A stretch of DNA of 64,000 nucleotides, taken from assembly GCA_963629395.1 (NCBI GenBank), contig CAVGIV010000001.1:1-64000 (forward strand), written 5' to 3'. This document shows, piece by piece, positions 35,781 to 43,943 of this stretch; position 1 is the stretch's first letter, and each line of letters opens with the position of its first letter. This stretch comes from CAG-791 sp963629395. GTDB taxonomy: Bacteria; Bacillota; Clostridia; Lachnospirales; Lachnospiraceae. The position numbers and the translations under genes were made by a program. The notes below the pieces were generated by a model. The model made no database searches. It was given only the letters and a program-made list of their open reading frames with translations, and was not told where the DNA came from.

Positions 35781-36866
35781 TTATTCCCAGCCTTCGGTAT
35801 CCACGACGGTACGAAATCCGTCTTCATCGAAGGTATGGGTCACACGGGTGATGTAATACTTCTTATTTGCTTTGCTGTCCAGCCGGTCGATTGCAATAAA
35901 CCGTCCCGGTATCAGCTCCGGAAGCCCTATGCAGCTGATCTGCGCCCTCTGGCTTGCAGCAAGAGAGCGCCTTGCCAGCGACTTGGCGTGGGCAGTGCAC
36001 ACGGATGCGCTGCTGCAGGACGGATCGGATACAAACCATTGCCCGGGACCTCCCAGAGGATCGGAAATGTCTCCCGTGGTCGTGGCGGCTGCTTCTCCGG
36101 AAACTGCTTCCCGCGCCGCAGGGTCAAAACCCAGGACCTGAAAGTTTGTGTTTTTGTATTCTGTATCTGCAACCAGGCTCACCAGTCCGCCGCCCGGACG
36201 CAGCGTAATAACCGGAGAAGTAACGCTCGCAGGTTCGCGGAAATAGATCGTGTCCACCGCAACGAAAAATTCTCTGTTTACTCGGCCGTTTCCGATCAGA
36301 TCCGTGCGGATAAAATCGTAATCCGAGCTGTTCTGCCAGAGCAGCCCGTCGGTAAGGTTCTCATCCGTTGCATCCACCGACGCACTTCCAAGCTTCGCGT
36401 AGCGCCTTAGAATCTCGGAGACCGCGTCGCTGTAATTCGTGACTTTGTATTCCCTGGCATGAACATTGTCCGTCATCATCAGTCTCCGCACGTCCAGAGC
36501 GATGAATTCCATGGAATACCCATCCTCCGCCGAAGCGCGGGTACGGATATTCGCAAGATATCCACGGAATACCTTCTGCAGGGACGACTGATACCCAAGG
36601 CTTAGCTCCACCGTCTTCCCCGGCACTGCAGCATCCTTGACAACGCTGTAGAATGTGCCGTTTTTCTCATCGTAACAGTCCGAGAACTCAACACGAACGC
36701 TGGATGCGCCGTCCAGTGCCAATACAGCCTCCACGCGTGAAACCGCTATACTGGCCTTGGTCAGGTCCGTTCCTCCCACTGTAAAGGAGGCGGTGGGCAC
36801 ACGAAAATATTTATATTGTGTCTGCAGCTTTTCAAAATCCCATACTGCAGTCATCAGATCTGCCAT
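35781..36866 (-). CDS. Baseplate hub protein (gp27 / phage late control D-like)
   Basis: A 361-residue protein of the GPD/gp27-like hub fold. It has an N-terminal beta-barrel region (FTVGGTDLTKASIAVSRVEAVLAL, VELSLGYQSSLQKVFRGYLANI), a DVRRLMMTD-type turn, a YSDAVSEILRRYAK helix, and a C-terminal barrel ending in KKYYITRVTHTFDEDGFRT. It forms the trimeric hub that carries the separately encoded spike. It lies between the LysM adaptor (12 nt) and the spike (19 nt). Confidence 0.9.
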   Translation of the reverse strand: MADLMTAVWDFEKLQTQYKYFRVPTASFTVGGTDLTKASIAVSRVEAVLALDGASSVRVEFSDCYDEKNGTFYSVVKDAAVPGKTVELSLGYQSSLQKVFRGYLANIRTRASAEDGYSMEFIALDVRRLMMTDNVHAREYKVTNYSDAVSEILRRYAKLGSASVDATDENLTDGLLWQNSSDYDFIRTDLIGNGRVNREFFVAVDTIYFREPASVTSPVITLRPGGGLVSLVADTEYKNTNFQVLGFDPAAREAVSGEAAATTTGDISDPLGGPGQWFVSDPSCSSASVCTAHAKSLARRSLAASQRAQISCIGLPELIPGRFIAIDRLDSKANKKYYITRVTHTFDEDGFRTVVDTEGWE

Positions 36867-36878
36867 CCAATACCTCTT

Positions 36879-37592
36879 TTAATTTTCAAGTGCGGGTACT
36901 TTGATCACCTGTCCGGGACGGACATCCAGAGGATTCATTATGTTATTCGCCTTTGCAATAATCCTCCACTTCTCGCAGTCATCGTACTCTTCATACGCGA
37001 CACTCCACAGGCTCATTCCCTCCACCAGGACTCTTGTCTTCGTACGGTCCGGAGACTCAAAGGGGTTCTCTCTTGCCGTGGCCGCCGGATCCGTTTCTTC
37101 GGTGATCGACAGACGCACCGTAGCGCGGATCGGCTTTCCCTCCATGGAGAACATCGTGTATTCAACGCTGTACCCCGTAATCACGCCCTTGAAATTCAGA
37201 TTGCCCCAGGAAAAGATCACCGTCGGCGGTCTGTGCAATTCTCCGGCAACGTGTGCCGCCTGCTCCAGCTTCTTGAGCTTGTCGGTAATCGGCTTCAGCC
37301 GGTTTTCCACGCCTTCCGTCAGATTTTTGACGGACTGCATCTCCGATTCCGGAAACAGGTCGTTGTCGCTGAACGAATCGAAGATCAGCGTCACCTCCAT
37401 CGTGCGAATGACGCCTCCGAGGAACTCCTTGCGCTCGGTATCCTGCATCAGATGCCGTACATCCCGGTAGCTTGGCCGGGATGAGATCGTATAGGAGGAC
37501 GGATTAAAGGTGAAGCTGACACTGTCCTTGGGGGATCCGCTTTCATCGCAGATGCTGATTTTGCCTTTTTTCAGTGATGTCATGGAGCCCAT
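36879..37592 (-). CDS. LysM-containing tube-baseplate adaptor (Pvc7/Afp7-like)
   Basis: A 237-residue protein. The N-terminal beta domain (FTFNPSSYTISSRPSYRDV, RTMEVTLIFDSF, VIFSWGNLNFKGVITGYSVEYTMF) is that of the conserved adaptor between tube and hub. The C-terminal LysM domain (RVLVEGMSLWSVAYEEYDD to RPGQVIKVP) resembles gp53-type baseplate proteins. In particles the LysM folds within the baseplate and need not bind peptidoglycan. The gene lies directly upstream of the hub gene, as in other eCIS. Confidence 0.9.
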   Translation of the reverse strand: MGSMTSLKKGKISICDESGSPKDSVSFTFNPSSYTISSRPSYRDVRHLMQDTERKEFLGGVIRTMEVTLIFDSFSDNDLFPESEMQSVKNLTEGVENRLKPITDKLKKLEQAAHVAGELHRPPTVIFSWGNLNFKGVITGYSVEYTMFSMEGKPIRATVRLSITEETDPAATARENPFESPDRTKTRVLVEGMSLWSVAYEEYDDCEKWRIIAKANNIMNPLDVRPGQVIKVPALEN

Positions 37593-37596
37593 GAGC

Positions 37597-40293
37597 CTAT
37601 CGTCCTCCTCTCAGGCGTTCCATCTGTACCCGTTCATCCAGCTTTTTCAGAATCTCTCTGGATACATTGTGTTCCGCCAATCTCTGTTGCGTGCTGCGCA
37701 GGCGCTCGATCTCTCTTTGCTGCTGATCCAACCGTTTCACGACATCGCCCAGCTCTGNNNNNNNNNNNNNNNNNNNNNNNNNNNNNNNNNNNNNNNNNNN
37801 NNNNNNNNNNNNNNNNNNNNNNNNNNNNNNNNNNNNNNNNNNNNNNNNNNNNNNNNNNNNNNNNNNNNNNNNNNNNNNNNNNNNNNNNNNNNNNNNNTGA
37901 GGCACCTCCAGGTTCGCCGGCGCAAGCTCCATATCCGGCCCATTGGTCACGTGCTCCATATCCGGTCCGCCGCTCACAGAATCCCCACGGTCTCCTGCCG
38001 CGCTTCGTGCATCCGCAGCCGCCGTCCTCTGCAGCAGATAAGAGAAGGTCCCGGAATTGCCCGTCCAAGTGGCCGGTTTCCGTGCCGACTGCTCCCCGGT
38101 TACAACGCGTCCTTCACGAAGTCTTTCGACAACGCTCAGTGCAACGCCCCCGGCGTTGCTCCCGGAAGCCTCGCTGGCGCCTTCGTTTCCCTGGAGCAGC
38201 GCCAGCATCGCTCCACCCGGCCTTGCATGAATCCGGTAAAACACCTGCTCCGTCGGAATACTGGCCGCTCCGGATCCGTCCGGGGCAGACAGAAGATCTG
38301 CAACAAAGGCCCTCCAGTTTTCCCTTTCCTTCGTCGTAAGCTTCTGGTAGTAGCTCGTTCCTTCCTTAGCCGGAGCGGATTCACGTAGTAGGGTATTCTC
38401 TCGCAGGAATCGTTCTACAGTGCGTATAGAGCTGTCCGGCATACGGCTCAGGACTCGGAGCTCTCGGATCAGCTGCGTCTTCTCCCTGGACATCCGGATT
38501 CCTTCTTCGATGCGCAGCTGCTGCGCAGCCTTTTCCCGGCGTCCCTCATCCGTACTCTCCTGCGCAGAAATCTCCCTGCCAGCAGCACGGCCATTCTGCA
38601 AGAGCGTCATGTCCGCCTTTTCGTTATCCGGTGCCAAGGTACCTGCCGCCGTTGCATCGCCTTTGGCCTGCAGGAACGAGAAGTCAACTCCTCCGGGGAG
38701 CTCTAGCTCCCTCATGTTCATAATTTCTGTCCGGAAACCTCGCCAGTCAGACATCGTCATGTTCAGAACAGACTCGGACAGCAGGTCATAGATCTGTGTG
38801 TTCTCCGTCAGAATCTGGTGCTGCTCCGTCACCGTACGCAGCGCCCTTTCCAGGACTCTTGCGGTCTCACTTCCGCCGTGGAGGTGCTTCAGGAATATCT
38901 GTTTTTGGGTTTTTAGTCTGTCCTCTGCATCCGAATCCTGTGTCAGCAAGGCATCGAGACTCTTTATCAGTACTGCATCGGCGTCCTCTGCCTTTGCAGT
39001 GCTGCCTGGTATCTGTACAGCAAAGGCACCCTGTGGCAGTGAAGTGCCGAGGCTTTGTGCCTGTCCAGACACTGCCGCGGCTTGTTCCGGCTTGCCGGCA
39101 AAGGAATGCAGCTTTTCCAGAATCTGAGCCGAAAACCGGCGGAAGGCGACATCATCCATGGTCTTTAACGCCTTTCCAAGTGCTTCCATGGATGAAAAGC
39201 CGCCCGCCTCTAAAAAGAATTGCCTTTCCTGCTCCGGTGCCCGCTGAATGCGCCAGAACAGCTGGCGGGCCTGCTCGGAGGCCAGCGCGGGAATATCTTC
39301 ACCGCTTAGCGTAACGATTTCATCGTCTGCGAAAAAGTAGCCTTCCTTCTCCAGCAGCTCCGTCAGTGCTGTCCATTCTGCCGGAGAAATCTGCTCGATC
39401 TGCTCCTCGATACCGGCAAAGCGCTTGTCCGTTCGCATGGACTCCGACACCCCTGACAGCTCCGATACCTGCCCCATCCTTTCTACAAGCTCAATGGTAA
39501 AGCGCCGGAACTGCGCGCTGTTCATGGACTGGAGTGCCCTCTCCAGCGATACGATGGTCCCATATCCGCTCGCCTGCAGCAGAAGCTTTCGTTCCTGCTC
39601 CGGTGCCCTTTGCACCCGCCAGAAAAACTGCCGCGCATCCTCCAGCGCCCATCCATTTCCCACGGACCTGGATGCACTCCCTGGGTCCTTTAGCAGGAGA
39701 AGCTCCGTTCCTGCCCGGTATAGCAGCTCCTGCCGGCTTTCTCCGGCTCCTTGTCCGATTTCCTGAAGGCGCATGTAAAGCCGGGACATATACCGCTCCC
39801 GAGCTCCGTTTCCCCGGGAGGCAGCTGTTAGAACGCGAAGAATGGTCTCTTCCTGCGTAGTCTCTCTCTTTCCATCGCCAAGCTCTCGCAGGACATGCTC
39901 CAGTTCACGCACAGAAGCCTGCGAAACCGTGCCGGGGAAGGCACTGCCACTGATATTCAGCTGCCGCAGCAGCATCCGGCAGCTGGAATGCAAGGACAAG
40001 GCAAACTGATGGAGCCAGCGCTGATTGTAAACATTCATCTGCATGCGAATTCGGTTCAGCGTGATCAGCTGCGCGGACAGGCGGTCCATCGTCTCTGCAG
40101 CGTCAGAGGCGTTCTCCGGATATACAAAGGCGGCAGAAGGCAGATCCAGTCCTTCCGAAGCCGTATACTTCGCAATGATCGCATCGGCAAAGGCGCTGCT
40201 CGCCTGCAATCCTTCCCGCGGTATCTGATATCTGGTGATCACCGGCATCGGCCCCAAATGGCTGATCTGCCTTGCTTTTATCTCAAATCTCAT
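37597..40293 (-). CDS. Large helical repeat protein in the tape-measure position (contains a sequence gap)
   Basis: A nominal 898-residue protein, interrupted near its C-terminus by 140 unread bases (37758-37897), so its true length is uncertain; the frame is kept across the gap as given. No named family was recognised. Two tandem modules about 127 residues apart share ARQ(F/L)FWR(V/I)QRAPEQER, then ERALQSM/GKALKTM and FRRF. Weaker echoes occur later (ESVLNMTMSDWRGFRTEIM; KLTTKERENWRAFVADLL). The last readable residues form a coiled-coil-like stretch. The gene lies between the tube proteins and the LysM adaptor, where phages encode the tape measure, and no other Afp14-like candidate exists in the operon. 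A length-determining role is inferred from position. Confidence 0.6.
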   Translation of the reverse strand: MRFEIKARQISHLGPMPVITRYQIPREGLQASSAFADAIIAKYTASEGLDLPSAAFVYPENASDAAETMDRLSAQLITLNRIRMQMNVYNQRWLHQFALSLHSSCRMLLRQLNISGSAFPGTVSQASVRELEHVLRELGDGKRETTQEETILRVLTAASRGNGARERYMSRLYMRLQEIGQGAGESRQELLYRAGTELLLLKDPGSASRSVGNGWALEDARQFFWRVQRAPEQERKLLLQASGYGTIVSLERALQSMNSAQFRRFTIELVERMGQVSELSGVSESMRTDKRFAGIEEQIEQISPAEWTALTELLEKEGYFFADDEIVTLSGEDIPALASEQARQLFWRIQRAPEQERQFFLEAGGFSSMEALGKALKTMDDVAFRRFSAQILEKLHSFAGKPEQAAAVSGQAQSLGTSLPQGAFAVQIPGSTAKAEDADAVLIKSLDALLTQDSDAEDRLKTQKQIFLKHLHGGSETARVLERALRTVTEQHQILTENTQIYDLLSESVLNMTMSDWRGFRTEIMNMRELELPGGVDFSFLQAKGDATAAGTLAPDNEKADMTLLQNGRAAGREISAQESTDEGRREKAAQQLRIEEGIRMSREKTQLIRELRVLSRMPDSSIRTVERFLRENTLLRESAPAKEGTSYYQKLTTKERENWRAFVADLLSAPDGSGAASIPTEQVFYRIHARPGGAMLALLQGNEGASEASGSNAGGVALSVVERLREGRVVTGEQSARKPATWTGNSGTFSYLLQRTAAADARSAAGDRGDSVSGGPDMEHVTNGPDMELAPANLEVPXXXXXXXXXXXXXXXXXXXXXXXXXXXXXXXXXXXXXXXXXXXXXXXXELGDVVKRLDQQQREIERLRSTQQRLAEHNVSREILKKLDERVQMERLRGGR
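37758..37897. other. Assembly gap (140 N)
   Basis: An unbroken run of N inside the 898-residue gene. The flanking sequence is in the same frame on both sides if 140 is the true length, but an arbitrary gap size cannot be excluded. Confidence 0.99.
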
Positions 40294-40304
40294 TGCTGCA
40301 TGTC

Positions 40305-40733
40305 CTAGGAGGTCTGTCCTTCATGAAGTCCGCTGTGCGTAATTTCAATCGTTCGATAGATTGCATGGCCTTCCATGGCGTCCAGACCGGAGAGCTCCCA
40401 CTTGGTAACCAATCCCCTGTCGAAATAATAATTCTTCTTCACAGCACCATGATTCATCACAAGGATCTGTACATTACTGACAACCGCGCCGGGCCGCAGA
40501 TCCGAATCCGCGCTGCCTTCCGAATCCGCCAGAAGTCCCCTTTCAAAAACGATCTTTTGTTCCGCCGATCGCTGCTTTAAAAGGCTGTGTACGTTCTGAT
40601 TATCCCCGCCTTCCCGGATGGATTCCACCTCGATGGTCTCGGATATATTCCGCACTCTGGCAAAGCTGAAGGAGGCAGATCCTATATGGACGATGAAATT
40701 GCTGTTCAGCAGCAAGCTGTTGGATATACTCAT
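40305..40733 (-). CDS. Second tube-type protein (gp19-like), probable tube initiator
   Basis: A 142-residue protein of the gp19-like tail tube family: NSNFIVHIGSASFSFARVRNIS, EVESIREGGDN, KIVFERGLLADSE, and a C-terminal YRTIEITHSGL. It diverges from the main tube protein (41446-41874). In eCIS such an extra tube paralogue near the LysM adaptor starts the tube on the baseplate (Afp5/Pvc5-like role). AGAGGAAAAG before ATG supports the start. Confidence 0.85.
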   Translation of the reverse strand: MSISNSLLLNSNFIVHIGSASFSFARVRNISETIEVESIREGGDNQNVHSLLKQRSAEQKIVFERGLLADSEGSADSDLRPGAVVSNVQILVMNHGAVKKNYYFDRGLVTKWELSGLDAMEGHAIYRTIEITHSGLHEGQTS

Positions 40734-40813
40734 CTTTTCCTCTCTTCCGCGCTGCAGATGCCTTCAGATACCCGTTTCCGGGAGAGTCTGGTTCATTGGC
40801 GTTTCCTGTCCGT

Positions 40814-40996
40814 TTACGGGATCAGCATCTTCTGTTCCGGCTCATCGCTTAGCTTGCGGTTTATTTTGGAGATCTCATTGCACCAGCGGATGCGCTCCTG
40901 GTGGCTTAAGGACATAATTTCCTCTCTGCTCCAGTGCATGTAGTAGCCGATAAAGCCAGCTTCCTCATAGATTTTCTCTGACGAATACGGCTTTAT
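40814..40996 (-). CDS. Small eCIS tail-assembly protein (DUF6760-like) encoded in the -1 frame without a canonical start
   Basis: About 60 residues: KPYSSEKIYEEAGFIGYYMH, then a WSREEIMSLSHQER motif and WCNEISKIN. The pattern, a Trp-rich YEExxFI..HW followed by LxHxERxxW..EIxxIN, is typical of the small protein that follows the tail-assembly gene in eCIS loci (DUF6760, name from memory). No ATG, GTG or TTG lies between the preceding in-frame stop and the conserved region. The first usable codon would be ATA 40996, overlapping the upstream TAA. The frame is -1 relative to the upstream gene and can be entered at the slippery site 41011-41017, giving a 182-residue fusion. Coordinates assume the ATA as a formal start. 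Confidence 0.75.
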   Translation of the reverse strand: MKPYSSEKIYEEAGFIGYYMHWSREEIMSLSHQERIRWCNEISKINRKLSDEPEQKMLIP

Positions 40997-41361
40997 ACCC
41001 CGGCTTCGGTAAAATTTACAGGAATCTCAACCTCCTTACCGCAATGCGGGCAGACACCCTTATATACCGGAATCTCCATTGCGTTGATCCTCTGATAGAA
41101 ATCCTGCAGGTATGCCAGATCCGGTGTGAACAAGCCCTCAATAATGCGCGTATCTACCGCAGGAAGGGTCCCCAGCTTCGTAATAACGCGAGCCAGAATG
41201 ATGACCGTGAGGTATCCCGGATTCTGCTGCACCCTGGAATCCTTCAGCGGAAGGATCTCATCCGCCGCATTTGCAAGCCGCATCACACCCTCTTTATGCA
41301 AATTACCGTCCCTGTCAACGTAGCCTCTCGGAAGCGTGAAAGAAAATTCCGTTTGAAACAT
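40993..41361 (-). CDS. eCIS tail-assembly protein (upstream partner of a -1 frameshift)
   Basis: A 122-residue protein: FQTEFSFTLPRGYVDRDGNL, a VMRLANAADEI segment, YLTVIILARVITKLG and a C-terminal CPHCGKEVEI knuckle. It resembles the phage-tail-assembly (Mu gp41/chaperone-like) proteins found after the tube gene in eCIS. ATG 41361 is preferred over a TTG at 41394 because CAGGAG lies 8 nt before it. The 3' end contains AAGGAGG and the heptamer A AAT TTT just before the stop, so two products are predicted: this protein and a longer form carrying the small -1-frame domain. In phages such pairs act as tail assembly chaperones. Confidence 0.85.
   Translation of the reverse strand: MFQTEFSFTLPRGYVDRDGNLHKEGVMRLANAADEILPLKDSRVQQNPGYLTVIILARVITKLGTLPAVDTRIIEGLFTPDLAYLQDFYQRINAMEIPVYKGVCPHCGKEVEIPVNFTEAGV
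41011..41037 (-). promoter_or_regulatory. Programmed -1 frameshift signal: Shine-Dalgarno-like AAGGAGG plus A AAT TTT heptamer
   Basis: AAGGAGG occupies 41037-41031. After 13 nt comes A-AAT-TTT (41017-41011), in exactly the X-XXY-YYZ phase of the upstream gene. After slippage the ribosome reads AAA-TTT-TAC-CGA and enters the small-protein frame without meeting a stop. A modest stem (CGAA/TTCG and CGG/CCG) can form just downstream. An internal Shine-Dalgarno upstream of the slippery site is the known stimulator in dnaX. Confidence 0.75.
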
Positions 41362-41445
41362 GTTCCAATCTCCTGCCAAACCGTCAGATATCAATGAAGA
41401 GGCGGGCCGTTAGAGGCTCACCCCTTCTGATCTCATGAACATTCT

Positions 41446-41874
41446 TTATGATATTCTTGTCAGTCCTTCGTGTACGATCTCCAGCGTTTCGATCGCAATC
41501 TCGGATGCCGTTGCGTTAAAGTCCGGTGCCGTGTACTTGGTCGGCCAGGCGTTGATGGCCTGCCAGGATGCGGCGGGCGTCTGTGTCTCGTTGAGCAGGG
41601 TAATCGTCACGGTTTTCCGCTCTACTGCACCCTGGATGCCGGCTGAGAGCCAGTCGTACATTGCCCTACTGTCCGACATGCCCTGCTTTAATGTAATATT
41701 GCCGTACTTTTTGAGGCCCGGCACCTTCAGCGGGGTCTCTGCCGTCATGTCGCCCTCGCGGTACTCAATCGGCTCGATTGTAATGTCGCTGCCTGTTACC
41801 TCAGAGAAGCCGCCGGCTTCGATGCCATCGATTTCGACCTTGTATCTGAATTTTGCATTGGGATATCCAGCCAT
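41446..41874 (-). CDS. Major tail tube protein (gp19/Pvc1-like)
   Basis: A 142-residue protein with the signature of the inner tube family: FRYKVEIDGIEAGGFSEVTGSD, IEYREGD, PGLKKYGNITLKQGM and a C-terminal ETLEIVHEGL. It polymerises inside the sheath to form the tube that is expelled. GGAGGAATTATT before ATG gives a strong start. It is the second gene of the operon, after the sheath. Confidence 0.95.
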   Translation of the reverse strand: MAGYPNAKFRYKVEIDGIEAGGFSEVTGSDITIEPIEYREGDMTAETPLKVPGLKKYGNITLKQGMSDSRAMYDWLSAGIQGAVERKTVTITLLNETQTPAASWQAINAWPTKYTAPDFNATASEIAIETLEIVHEGLTRIS

Positions 41875-41935
41875 AATAATTCCTCCAACTCATAGATGTG
41901 GTAACTATTCAACGGATGTGCTGCGTGTCAGGCGA

Positions 41936-43678
41936 TCAGCCCTCATCGGACGCTGCTGCAGCATCTGAACTGTCTGCTGTCTTCTGGGACAGACGGAAAA
42001 TGACGAATTCAGCCGGCTTCACAGGAGCTATTCCGATCATGCACACCAGACGGCCGTTCTGGATGTCATCCTGCGTCATAGTGTCGTGACCGATGTTAAC
42101 AAAGAAAGCCTCTTCCGGCGAAGCGCCTGCCAGAGAGCCGCCTCTCCAGAGATTCTCCAGGAATACGCTGATGGTTCTCTGAACACGTACCCACAGCATC
42201 TCATCATTGGGCTCGAATACAGCCCAGTTGGTATTGGCACGAATGGACTCTTCAAGGAAAATGAACAGACGTCTCACGTTGACATACTTCCAAAGCGGAT
42301 CGGAAGAGATCGTTCTAGCTCCCCAGACACGGATGCCCTGTCCCGGGAAGGAACGGATCAGATTGATGCCCTTCGGATTCAGGATATCCTGCTCGCCCTT
42401 GTTGAATTTTGTATCGAGACCGATGCAGCCGCGAACAACTTCGTTGGCCGGTGCCTTATGAACACCTCTGGTGTTATCAGTTCTCGCATAAATGCCAACC
42501 ACAGAGCCTGACGGAGGAACGGCAATGTTCTTGCGATCCAGCGGATCGAAAACAGTCAGCCACGGATGATACATAGCCGCATAGTTGGAGTCAAAGATAT
42601 TTCTGTGATTGATCAGATCCTGTACCTTCTTGGCATCCTTAGGCATATCAAGCACTGCAAAACGGCTGCCGAGATTCTCGCACTGTGCCACAAGGGTCAG
42701 CTGCACGTTGGGATCCGTGATGCCCGGTGCGGACAGAATGGAAATAGAATCATTATCCAGGAAGGCCTGAATGCCGGTGCGCATTCCTGCGCCTCTGTCC
42801 TCGCCGATAAAATCTGCTGCGGTGACGCCATCTATGCTGCCGTTGGTGCCGCCGGTTAAGATCAGGGTTTCTACGGCTTTATCCTTGCCAGCGATCTGCT
42901 CAAACGGAGGCACAATGGTGTCGTCCTTGCCGATGTAAGCCACATCGACCAGATCGGACTTGGAGAGCTTTTTCTCAACAAAGTTTGCTGCATTGATGTT
43001 GAGGCTCAGGTTGTCATAGATCTCCACAACCTCGTGATAACGCACATCCAGGCTGAACTCGCAGGTTGTAAGCACCTTTGTAGGAAGGAGTCCCTTATCG
43101 ACCGCGTCCTCATCCAGCTCCTCTGCCAGTGTCAGGATGTTGCCCTGGGCCTTGATAACCCTGTTGTAGGAAACCGTCTCACCATCGTTGAACATTACAA
43201 TGTCTCCGGCGTTGAATCCCGCGCCGTTCTTCACGACGTAGCGCTTTCCTGCGTCAGTGTCCACAATCTCCAGAATCTGCGTTCTGGCCTTGCTGGCCGG
43301 AGCTACCACCACGCGGATGTCATCGCCCCAGGTACCTTCATTCTTGGCACTGATTGCCAATACCGTATTGCTGCCCTTCGCACACTGTGCATCGGACGGT
43401 ACGACTCTGACAATGAACGCTCTGGATCCGCCGTTCATAAAGAACTGATCCACCGCATATGCCAGGAACCGATACTCTCCATACTCATTTTCGGAAAGAT
43501 ATCCGCCGTACATCCGCTTAAAATCTGCAGGGCTCGTAACAAGCTGCGGAACGCCCACAGCCGGGCCCTTCTGAGCCAGTCCTACGAAGCCGGCTGTGCT
43601 GGTGCTGACACCCTCCATGGGCGCGGATCCCGCCGGCAGCTCCTCCACATACACGCCAGGTGATAAATATTCCGCCAT
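41936..43678 (-). CDS. Contractile sheath protein
   Basis: A 580-residue protein. The N-terminus EYLSPGVYVEELPAGSAPMEGVSTSTAGFVG is diagnostic for phage-like sheath proteins, as is the C-terminal block (WGARTISSDPLWKYVNVRR, FVNIGHDTMTQDDIQNGRLVCMIGIAPVKPAEFVIFR). ATG 43678 has GAAAGGAG 8 nt upstream; the frame is open further upstream to 43804 but those residues are unrelated to sheaths. It is the first gene of the eCIS operon and the only sheath copy in the window, whereas Afp/PVC systems have several. Confidence 0.97.
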   Translation of the reverse strand: MAEYLSPGVYVEELPAGSAPMEGVSTSTAGFVGLAQKGPAVGVPQLVTSPADFKRMYGGYLSENEYGEYRFLAYAVDQFFMNGGSRAFIVRVVPSDAQCAKGSNTVLAISAKNEGTWGDDIRVVVAPASKARTQILEIVDTDAGKRYVVKNGAGFNAGDIVMFNDGETVSYNRVIKAQGNILTLAEELDEDAVDKGLLPTKVLTTCEFSLDVRYHEVVEIYDNLSLNINAANFVEKKLSKSDLVDVAYIGKDDTIVPPFEQIAGKDKAVETLILTGGTNGSIDGVTAADFIGEDRGAGMRTGIQAFLDNDSISILSAPGITDPNVQLTLVAQCENLGSRFAVLDMPKDAKKVQDLINHRNIFDSNYAAMYHPWLTVFDPLDRKNIAVPPSGSVVGIYARTDNTRGVHKAPANEVVRGCIGLDTKFNKGEQDILNPKGINLIRSFPGQGIRVWGARTISSDPLWKYVNVRRLFIFLEESIRANTNWAVFEPNDEMLWVRVQRTISVFLENLWRGGSLAGASPEEAFFVNIGHDTMTQDDIQNGRLVCMIGIAPVKPAEFVIFRLSQKTADSSDAAAASDEG

Positions 43679-43756
43679 AACATCTGCTCCTTTCACAATG
43701 AATTCCGGTTTACTACCTGCCACTGTAATGCAACACATTTGCCCGGCTGATTTCAC

Positions 43757-43770
43757 TATGCATGCGCATA
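43757..43770. promoter_or_regulatory. Palindromic site upstream of the eCIS operon
   Basis: TATGCATGCGCATA (arms TATGC/GCATA) lies 79 nt before the sheath ATG, inside the only sizeable non-coding stretch ahead of the operon. It could be an operator, but it may be chance. No convincing -35/-10 pair was found nearby; the AT-rich TATATA at about 43780 lacks a good -35. Confidence 0.25.
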
Positions 43771-43820
43771 TACGCCAAGCAGAATATATAGTCTTGTGTT
43801 TCATTCACTTTACTACAAAT

Positions 43821-43854
43821 AAACGTCCCCTTCAACTTTCTGAAGAGGACGTTT
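43821..43854 (-). terminator. Hairpin between the GT2 gene and the eCIS operon
   Basis: AAACGTCC (43821-43828) pairs with GGACGTTT (43847-43854), extended inward by CTTCA/TGAAG. On the minus strand it is followed by an A/T-rich TTTATTTGT. It would end transcription from the GT2 gene and insulate the injection-system operon. The T-tract is short, so the call is moderate. Confidence 0.6.
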
Positions 43855-43943
43855 ACACCATTTTTTCACAGTAGCAGCCCGTCCGTGCAGGCCAATTACA
43901 GCAATGTTTCACAAGCAAAATACGGATTGCATCAGCATTTTTC

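Noticed and set aside
37758..37897. Gene break in the 898-residue protein
   Set aside because: It is a run of N; the frame is the same on both sides, so there is no evidence of a real truncation.
11171..43678. Prophage or defective myovirus
   Set aside because: Tail-type genes are complete but no capsid, portal, terminase, integrase, holin or lysin is present, while the DUF4255 terminator, AAA+ ATPase and PAAR-like tip are hallmarks of eCIS.
11171..43678. Type VI secretion system
   Set aside because: No TssJ/L/M membrane complex, TssK, ClpV or separate TssB/TssC pair; the sheath is a single phage-type protein.
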